NCBI RefSeq assembly: GCF_018325905.1
Contig: NZ_AP021901.1
Span: forward strand, 4,588,001 to 4,652,000
Origin: Pseudomonas sp. St316
GTDB taxonomy: Bacteria; Pseudomonadota; Gammaproteobacteria; Pseudomonadales; Pseudomonadaceae
Direction: 5' to 3'
DNA: 64,000 nt
A program made the position numbers and the translations under genes. Position 1 is the first letter of the stretch. Each line of letters opens with the position of its first letter. Shown piece after piece: positions 59,109-64,000 of the stretch. The notes beneath the pieces were generated by a model, which had not been told where the DNA came from, ran no database searches, and was given only the letters and a program-made list of their open reading frames with translations.

Positions 59109-60814
59109 TCACTTGGCCGCTGCTGCCATTGCGACGGCGGGATGAACCCCCGCACCCAGCCGGGTATCTGTTCGGGCGGCATGGGCCGGGCGATGAAATA
59201 ACCTTGTGCCACCTCGCAGCCCAGGTTCAACAGCAGTTGGCCGTGCTCAAGGCTGTCCAAGCCCTCGGCGACCACCTCGCGGCCAAACGCCCGGGCCAGG
59301 CCGATCACCGCTTCGGTCAGTGCCAGGTCGTCGCGGTCGTGGAGAATGTCGCGGACAAAGGTCTTGTCGATCTTGATGGTTTGCGTGCGCAGGTGCTTGA
59401 GGTCATTGAGCGAGCAGTAGCCCGTGCCGAAACCACCCAGCGAAAACCCCACGCCCAAGGCATGGCAAGCCTGGAGGCAGGCGCTGACGTGGGCAAGGTT
59501 CTCCACCGCGACGGATTCGACAATCTGCAGATCCAACAGGCGCGGCGGTACCGCCGGATGCCGTTCCAATACCTGTCGCAGCCGTTCGACAAAATCCGCC
59601 CGCTGGAAATGCCGCGCCGAGATATTGATGCTCACCGGCCAGCCCTGTCCCGCGTGCTGCCATTGCTGCAACTGGGTCAATACCTGCTCCATGACCCACT
59701 CGCCGATCTCGACGATCAGGTCGGTCTCTTCCACCAGCGGCAGGAACTCCCGAGGCGGCACCAGGCCACGTTGCGGATGCTTCCAGCGCAGCAGCGCCTC
59801 CAGGCCGACCACGGTGCCATGACGCATATTGACCTTGGGCTGGAAATGCAGCCGCAACTCGTTGCCGGCCAGTGCCTGGCGGACCCGCTCGACGGTCTGG
59901 TAAGTAGCTCGCACTTCCTTGTCCCGGGACACATCGAACAAGTGGAAACGATTGCGACCGCTTTGCTTGGCCACGTACATCGCCTGGTCAGCGTGGCGCA
60001 ACAAGGTCTCGGCGTCTTCGTTGTCCCACGGGAACAGCGTGACGCCAATGCTGGCGAAGACCTTGATGTCCTTGCCGTCAATGCCATACGGCATGGAAAC
60101 GGCGATCAAGACCCGATTCAACGCAGCATGCAACTCATCCATCCCACGCACATGGCGCAGCACCAGCACGAACTCGTCCCCGCCCAGCCGCGCCACCACA
60201 TCCTCGCCACGCACGATACTGCGCAGGCGCCTGGCGACCTCCACCAGCAGCCGATCACCACTGGCATGACCGTAACCGTCATTGACCGCCTTGAAGCCAT
60301 CGAGGTCGAGCATGCACACCGCCAGGGGCAAGTTTTCCGCACGGGAAAACTCCAGGGCCTGGTCCAGCAGATCGGACAGATAAGTGCGGTTGGGCAACCC
60401 GGTCAGCACATCGTGACCGACTCGCCATTGCAGGGAATGCAGCAGGCGGCGTTTTTCGCTGACGTCGAAGCGAATCGCCAGGTAGCGTTCGATTTGCCCC
60501 GTCTCGTCGTCGGTGACCGGCACCAGTGTGGTGTCGACCCAGTGCAGCGAACCGTCCCTGGCCCGGTTGCAGATCTCTCCTTTCCAGACCTGCCCCAGGG
60601 CAATAGTGCGCCACATGGCGCTGAAGAACTCGTCAGGGTGTTGGCCGGAATTGAGCAGGCGATGATTCACGCCCAGCAACTCATCGCGCCGGTAACCAAA
60701 AAGGTTGCAAAATTGATCGTTGACGTAGGTGATGCGCCCGCTCAGATCGGTTTCGGAAAAAATCGCGGCGGCGTCAACGGCTCTGCGGTACTTCTTATCC
60801 ATCGAAGCAGTCAT
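59054..60814 (-). CDS. PAS-GGDEF-EAL protein; GGDEF intact, EAL degenerate
   Basis: A 586-residue cytoplasmic cyclic-di-GMP protein. The PAS domain (about 10-120; SGRITYVNDQFCNLFGY) precedes the diguanylate cyclase domain with the active site RLGGDEFV and an inhibitory RxxD site (RGED) five residues before it. In the EAL domain EALLRW is kept, but the metal-binding DDFGTG reads GGFGTG and the usual E-I-T-E-S reads QIVES. Phosphodiesterase activity is therefore unlikely, and the domain may only bind c-di-GMP or be regulatory. No clear ribosome site; ATG at 60802 is an alternative. Confidence 0.9.
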   Translation of the reverse strand: MTASMDKKYRRAVDAAAIFSETDLSGRITYVNDQFCNLFGYRRDELLGVNHRLLNSGQHPDEFFSAMWRTIALGQVWKGEICNRARDGSLHWVDTTLVPVTDDETGQIERYLAIRFDVSEKRRLLHSLQWRVGHDVLTGLPNRTYLSDLLDQALEFSRAENLPLAVCMLDLDGFKAVNDGYGHASGDRLLVEVARRLRSIVRGEDVVARLGGDEFVLVLRHVRGMDELHAALNRVLIAVSMPYGIDGKDIKVFASIGVTLFPWDNEDAETLLRHADQAMYVAKQSGRNRFHLFDVSRDKEVRATYQTVERVRQALAGNELRLHFQPKVNMRHGTVVGLEALLRWKHPQRGLVPPREFLPLVEETDLIVEIGEWVMEQVLTQLQQWQHAGQGWPVSINISARHFQRADFVERLRQVLERHPAVPPRLLDLQIVESVAVENLAHVSACLQACHALGVGFSLGGFGTGYCSLNDLKHLRTQTIKIDKTFVRDILHDRDDLALTEAVIGLARAFGREVVAEGLDSLEHGQLLLNLGCEVAQGYFIARPMPPEQIPGWVRGFIPPSQWQQRPSDQGEGASLLACDTSLRPV

Positions 60815-61140
60815 CCATGAGTCAGGCTCATTTGTCGCGCGCGGTTGCACCGCCTTCAAGACAGGCGAAAATCAACTAGGCTCAAACACTTTGAGAAAAG
60901 CTGGAGCGCGGGCCCTGGCGGTGCTAAGGGAGAGCTTCAGCCCTTGCCTAGTATTGCGGCAAGAAACACAAGGCCCGGTCTCTGTACGCACCCCGGCTTC
61001 TGAAGCAGGTCACCAAATACCCGTGCCAAAGGCCGATTCTACGAAACACATCACACTTTGCAAAGCAAGGTGATGGATCACGCGGTTGCCTAATGCGAAA
61101 ATCTATCGTTAAGTTCTTGATTCTAAATGGGAATTAAGCG
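60815..61140. other. 326-bp region upstream of the HTH gene
   Basis: Divergent promoters for the GGDEF/EAL gene and the HTH gene must lie here, but no clear elements can be assigned. A 6-bp inverted repeat CTTGCC/GGCAAG is at 60943-60963. Nothing else was noted. Confidence 0.5.
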
Positions 61141-61455
61141 ATGCAAATTTCAAGTTTGGGTCCAGCCATCAGACGCTACCGCAAAGTAGCGGGGCTTACT
61201 CAGGCTGAACTTGGCGAAAAAACCGGTTTTGACCCCAAAACCATCAGCCGCTTCGAAACCGGCACCTACACCCCCAGCGTCGAAGCCTTGTTCCTGCTTG
61301 CCAATGTGCTAGGCGTACAACTGAAAGCCTTTTTTGCCGACATGGGCGATGAGGACGAACAGCGGGCGTATCTGTTCGGTGTCATACACAAAGCCACCTC
61401 CAAGGACCTGGGAAAGTTGATCGCAGCGGTCGACCAGGCCTTGTCCAAGCCTTGA
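61141..61455 (+). CDS. Small XRE-family HTH regulator (104 aa)
   Basis: A 104-residue protein with an N-terminal helix-turn-helix of the Xre/Cro type (IRRYRKVAGLTQAELGEKTGFDPKTISRFETG, residues 10-41) and a short acidic C-terminal part (ADMGDEDEQRAYLFGVIHK). It has no partner toxin or peptidase domain. GGAATTAAGCG precedes the ATG. It lies alone between the GGDEF/EAL gene and ffs. Target genes unknown. Confidence 0.88.
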   Translation: MQISSLGPAIRRYRKVAGLTQAELGEKTGFDPKTISRFETGTYTPSVEALFLLANVLGVQLKAFFADMGDEDEQRAYLFGVIHKATSKDLGKLIAAVDQALSKP

Positions 61456-61640
61456 TGCAGATGTGAAGGAGAAGCCTGGCCGGTCGATGCTGGACGGGCC
61501 GCACCTCTGCTTCAGCGCTGGCTTGCCCTGCCCGCAACAAAATCCGGACAGCAGAAGGCACCAATCGATATCGATCAGCAAAAAAAAGGAATTTTTGATT
61601 TGGCAAACCTTGCGAACGAAGGCCTGGGCGTTATGGAGGC

Positions 61641-61744
61641 AACCCCACCAGCCACACCCCGGCACACAATGTTCCCGCTGTGGCTGCTTCCTTCCGGATC
61701 TGACCAGGTTCACGGGTAATCGTTGCGGGGGGACCGATGGGGTC
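61641..61744 (-). ncRNA. ffs: 4.5S RNA of the signal recognition particle
   Basis: The minus strand contains the SRP RNA apical domain: CCAGGTCAG, CCGGAAGGAAGCAGCC and the GGTGTGGCTGGTGGGG 3' arm, pairing with GACCCCATCGGTCC at the 5' arm. It binds Ffh and targets membrane proteins to the translocon. The 5' and 3' ends are estimated from the terminal helix. The flanks GGCGTCGTTATGG and CCATAACGCC extend the helix in the precursor. dnaX, a frequent neighbour of ffs, is 3.5 kb away. Confidence 0.93.
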
Positions 61745-61779
61745 ACCATAACGACGCCCGCCTGACGGCGAGCCGCGCC

Positions 61780-61807
61780 ATTGTACCTATCTGGCAAGAA
61801 GTTACAA
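61780..61807 (-). promoter_or_regulatory. Promoter of ffs
   Basis: On the minus strand TTGTAA (61807-61802), a 16-bp spacer and TACAAT (61785-61780) form a good sigma70 promoter. The following GGCGCGGCTCG is a GC-rich discriminator, a feature of growth-rate-controlled stable RNA promoters. Predicted start near 61773, leaving a short 5' leader to be trimmed, probably by RNase P. Confidence 0.75.
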
Positions 61808-61850
61808 CCGTTCGTGCCGGATAAAAAAACTTAAGGTGTTCAAGTACTTG

Positions 61851-61944
61851 CTGTGGGAGCAAAGCGTGCTCGCGATGGCTTCGGCACATTCGACATGGAT
61901 GCAAGCCAACCTGCCGCTATCGCGAGCAGGCTCGCTCACATGAG
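61851..61944. repeat. REPIN upstream of ffs
   Basis: CTGTGGGAGCAAAGCGTGCTC and GCTATCGCGAGCAGGCTCGCT form an inverted REP pair just beyond the ffs promoter. Confidence 0.85.
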
Positions 61945-61983
61945 TCACTGATGTTCATAAATCCACTGTTCGTCCCAGATCCC

Positions 61984-62071
61984 TTGTGAGAGCGAGCTTG
62001 CTCGCGATGCCGCAGGCGCATTCAACATCATTGCAACCTGATACACCGCCATCGCGAGCAGGCTCACCTAC
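61984..62071. repeat. REPIN, diverged
   Basis: TTGTGAGAGCGAGCTTGCTC and GCCATCGCGAGCAGGCTCACC form a second inverted pair 40 bp further on, so two REPINs lie in tandem here. Confidence 0.85.
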
Positions 62072-62104
62072 GAACCTACATCAGTGTCGATATTAGATGG
62101 CCAC

Positions 62105-62455
62105 TCAAGACGAGGTATTACAAACTACCACTGGGCAGAACGGCCCATATTCGCCATTGAGCGCCTGAGCGCGAACTTGAACATTGAAATAGACAGGTCG
62201 GGATCCCCCACTGACGCCAATCTCATGTCGGTACCAGCCACGCCCGTCCGGCCTCACTTGGGTTGCAGGAACAAACTGCGCCTGTCCAGTGGCTACCGCG
62301 GTTACTTTAAACGTGTGAGCCGCAACCTGATCGGGCCGGACATTATCTGAGATTTGCCAGGCCAATATAATGGTGTACTGGCTTTGACCGGCTTGGGAAA
62401 GTCTGCGAGGCGCATTGGGAATAATTGTCGCTTTATCCATCTCATCAAGTTTCAT
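62105..62455 (-). CDS. 116-residue protein of unknown function, copy A (FN3-like fold)
   Basis: A predicted small beta-rich protein (MKLDEMDKATIIPNAPRRLSQ, YTIILAWQISDNV, FNVQVRAQALNGEYGPFCP). The spacing of W, Y and the final YGPFCP strand looks like a fibronectin type III domain. No signal peptide. It is about two-thirds identical to copy B (79 of 116 positions by eye, no gaps), a tandem duplication. GGAAG precedes the ATG at 62455, which aligns with the start of copy B; an upstream ATG at 62485 does not. Surroundings are AT-rich (about 42% over 62401-62460), suggesting transfer. Confidence 0.7.
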   Translation of the reverse strand: MKLDEMDKATIIPNAPRRLSQAGQSQYTIILAWQISDNVRPDQVAAHTFKVTAVATGQAQFVPATQVRPDGRGWYRHEIGVSGGSRPVYFNVQVRAQALNGEYGPFCPVVVCNTSS

Positions 62456-62650
62456 AGTATCTTCCATAATAAATATAGCCATCATCCATGGCGGTTTTCA
62501 TGCTAACGGAAAACATGAATGGCAGACACAATAAAAACAAATGGTATCACTTAACTTTGAGACCCAGCACAGCCCTGTCGCCGCCACTGCATTGAACAAT
62601 ACGAACAGACCAGAAAACCTAATGCGGTCTTTACAACCTATTAACGATCA

Positions 62651-63001
62651 TTATGCCGAGGTGCTACAGACCAACACCGGACAGAATGGCCCATGTTCGG
62701 CATTGAGGGCCATAGCCCGAACCTGAACATTGTAAAAAACCGGTCGTGTGCTCCCATCGACACCTATTTCATGCCGATACCAGCCACGTTCGTCAGGCTG
62801 CACTTGGGTTCCAGGGACAGGTAGCGATTGCCCACCCTCCACCTTAGTCACTCTGAACGTATGCCCGGCGACCTGATGGGGCTCGACATTATCCGAGATT
62901 TGCCAAAACAATATAATCGAGTATGTGGTCTGTCCAACCTGAGAAAGGTTTCGAGGCTCATTGGGAATGACCACCGACTTATCCGCATTATCAGTCTTCA
63001 C
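62651..63001 (-). CDS. 116-residue protein of unknown function, copy B (FN3-like fold)
   Basis: The upstream member of the tandem pair (MKTDNADKSVVIPNEPRNLSQ, YSIILFWQISDNVEP, FYNVQVRAMALNAEHGPFCP). It starts at a GTG behind GAGGG. The N-terminal 15 residues and several loop positions differ most between the copies, while RGWYRHEIGV and GPFCPV are kept, so both are probably under selection. 195 bp separate the copies. Function unknown; secretion or surface display is not indicated by the sequence. Confidence 0.7.
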   Translation of the reverse strand: MKTDNADKSVVIPNEPRNLSQVGQTTYSIILFWQISDNVEPHQVAGHTFRVTKVEGGQSLPVPGTQVQPDERGWYRHEIGVDGSTRPVFYNVQVRAMALNAEHGPFCPVLVCSTSA

Positions 63002-63126
63002 AGTATTTTCCCTCTACAAAATAGAGCGCTCATTCATGACTATTTTAGAGTAGAAAAAAATTTGAGTGAATGGAACTATCAGAACAGATAGTGTTAATTC
63101 AGCACCACCTGACACTTTATCAGATG

Positions 63127-64000
63127 CTACAACAGCACCTCATCCGCCCGCCCCCCCTCTTCCTGGATCACCAGGTGAATGAAATGCAACTTGGTAATAA
63201 CGGCGGCCGGTACGACGAACGGGTAGAAATCCGGCTGCCCCATGCTGCGGGAGAGTTCGTTGAGCATGCCAGCCAACTCGATCCAGGCGTTGACGAACGA
63301 CAGGAACGCCGTGCCGCCTGCGTGCTCAGAATCGTACAAGGTCTCGGACGGGAACGGCTGGTAGTCGAAATCCATCTCCCGGGCGCTCATGCCAAAACCC
63401 AAAGCGGTGTCCACCGCGTCCATCATGTGCAGGTAATGGGCCCAGGTTTCAGCCCAGTCTTCCCAGGGGTGCATAGTGGCGTAAGCGCTGACGTAATGGG
63501 CTTGCCAGCCCAGCGGCGCGCCTTGCTGATAATGCCGCTCCAGGGCTTCGTCGTAGCTGGCGCGCTCGTCCCCGAACAGCTCGCGAAAAGCCTCCAGCCA
63601 GTGGCTGTTGGCAATCAGCCGATCCCAGTAATAGTGCCCCACCTCATGACGAAAGTGCCCGAGCAAGGTGCGATACGGCTCGCGCATCTGCTGGCGCACG
63701 TGTTCACGATGGGCATCGTCCGCTTCCTTGATGTCGAGGGTGATCAGCCCGCTGGCATGACCGGTCATCGGCGGTTTGCCATCGGGATCGACGCCGATGA
63801 AGTCAAATGCCAAGCCGGTGTTTTCGTCGATGGTTTTCGGGATCACCGGCAAGCCGAGAGTGATCAGTTGCGCCACCAGCCGACGCTTGGCGGTTTCGAC
63901 CTTGCACCAGCGCTCGGGGTTTTCCGGAATCGACAAATCGGGAATGGTGCGGTTCAGGCTGCAGGCAATGCACAAGGCATCGTGTCCGTTGGCCGGCAAC
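63127..64000 (-). CDS. Zinc-binding metallopeptidase-like protein (partial)
   Basis: The last 290 or so codons of a gene whose start lies beyond the right edge. HEVGHYYWDRL is an HExxH zinc motif, and the preceding CIACSLNRTIPDLS plus ERWCKVETAKRRLV fits the putative zinc-binding metallopeptidase family that carries an N-terminal zinc ribbon, here out of view. A third ligand may be in the WAETWAHYLHMMD segment. No signal peptide can be assessed. Substrate unknown. The first visible residues are LPANGHD; no true start is in view. Confidence 0.82.
   Translation of the reverse strand, partial: LPANGHDALCIACSLNRTIPDLSIPENPERWCKVETAKRRLVAQLITLGLPVIPKTIDENTGLAFDFIGVDPDGKPPMTGHASGLITLDIKEADDAHREHVRQQMREPYRTLLGHFRHEVGHYYWDRLIANSHWLEAFRELFGDERASYDEALERHYQQGAPLGWQAHYVSAYATMHPWEDWAETWAHYLHMMDAVDTALGFGMSAREMDFDYQPFPSETLYDSEHAGGTAFLSFVNAWIELAGMLNELSRSMGQPDFYPFVVPAAVITKLHFIHLVIQEEGGRADEVLL

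Larger units (their letters stand above)
61456..62104. other. Region between the HTH gene and the 116-residue genes
   Basis: No protein gene is supported. It holds the 4.5S RNA gene (about 61641-61744), its promoter, and two REPINs (61851-61944, 61984-62071). A 12-bp palindrome ATCGATATCGAT lies at 61564-61575, next to a run of eight A. Confidence 0.7.

Noticed and set aside
61463..61765. 100-codon frame across the ffs region
   Set aside because: It overlaps the 4.5S RNA on the opposite strand, and its product has no sensible composition or start site.

Overview
The window is a high-GC gammaproteobacterial chromosome segment, almost certainly from a Pseudomonas of the P. fluorescens complex. 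The evidence is the gene order psrA-lexA-sulA-topA-fadAB, then acnA-aer, two tandem cbb3 oxidase operons, ccoGHIS-hemN-anr, and recR-ybaB-dnaX-ffs. It is supported by at least fourteen REP/REPIN loci of the fluorescens type (core GTGGGAGCGAGCTTGCTCGC) and by Pseudomonas-type LexA, PsrA and Anr operator sequences.

Layout. 1-11.2 kb: the 5' part of nagZ, the fatty-acid regulator psrA with two abutting PsrA-like operators, the SOS pair lexA-sulA behind two LexA boxes, topA, small conserved genes and the beta-oxidation operon fadBA. 11.2-23.7 kb: a universal stress protein, the ABC-F ATPase Uup, the lytic transglycosylase Slt, an ABC exporter followed by a Fic enzyme, pdxB, a MATE pump, tusA and an rlmM that is frameshifted in this sequence. 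23.8-30.2 kb: aconitase, a CPBP protease, the aerotaxis receptor Aer and a small hydrolase. 30.3-37.3 kb: two complete ccoNOQP operons. 37.3-44.8 kb: an accessory block (Phd/VapC-type toxin-antitoxin, PAAR-Rhs toxin with a probable immunity gene, decayed secreted metallophosphoesterase) lying between ccoP1 and ccoG. 45.1-53.6 kb: the cbb3 assembly genes ccoGHIS, a TauE/SafE-like membrane protein, hemN, anr and apt. 53.7-64 kb: recR, an oxidoreductase, ybaB, dnaX, a periplasmic binding protein, a GGDEF/EAL protein with a degenerate EAL domain, a small HTH regulator, the 4.5S SRP RNA, a tandem pair of 116-residue proteins of unknown function and the edge of a zinc metallopeptidase gene.

How it works together. 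The central 23 kb is a low-oxygen respiration module: two high-affinity terminal oxidases, the proteins that insert copper and haem into them, oxygen-independent haem synthesis, an aerotaxis sensor and the oxygen-sensing regulator Anr. Good Anr-type sites precede hemN and the first oxidase operon, and each has a -10-like hexamer at the same offset. The most novel material is the Rhs C-terminal domain with its neighbour, the tandem 116-residue pair, and an orphan intrinsic terminator downstream of fadBA's promoter region that implies an unannotated small RNA.

Two genes (rlmM and the metallophosphoesterase) are broken by a single missing base in a G/C run, so sequencing error has to be excluded before either is called a true pseudogene. 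No tRNA, rRNA, CRISPR array or transposase gene was seen.
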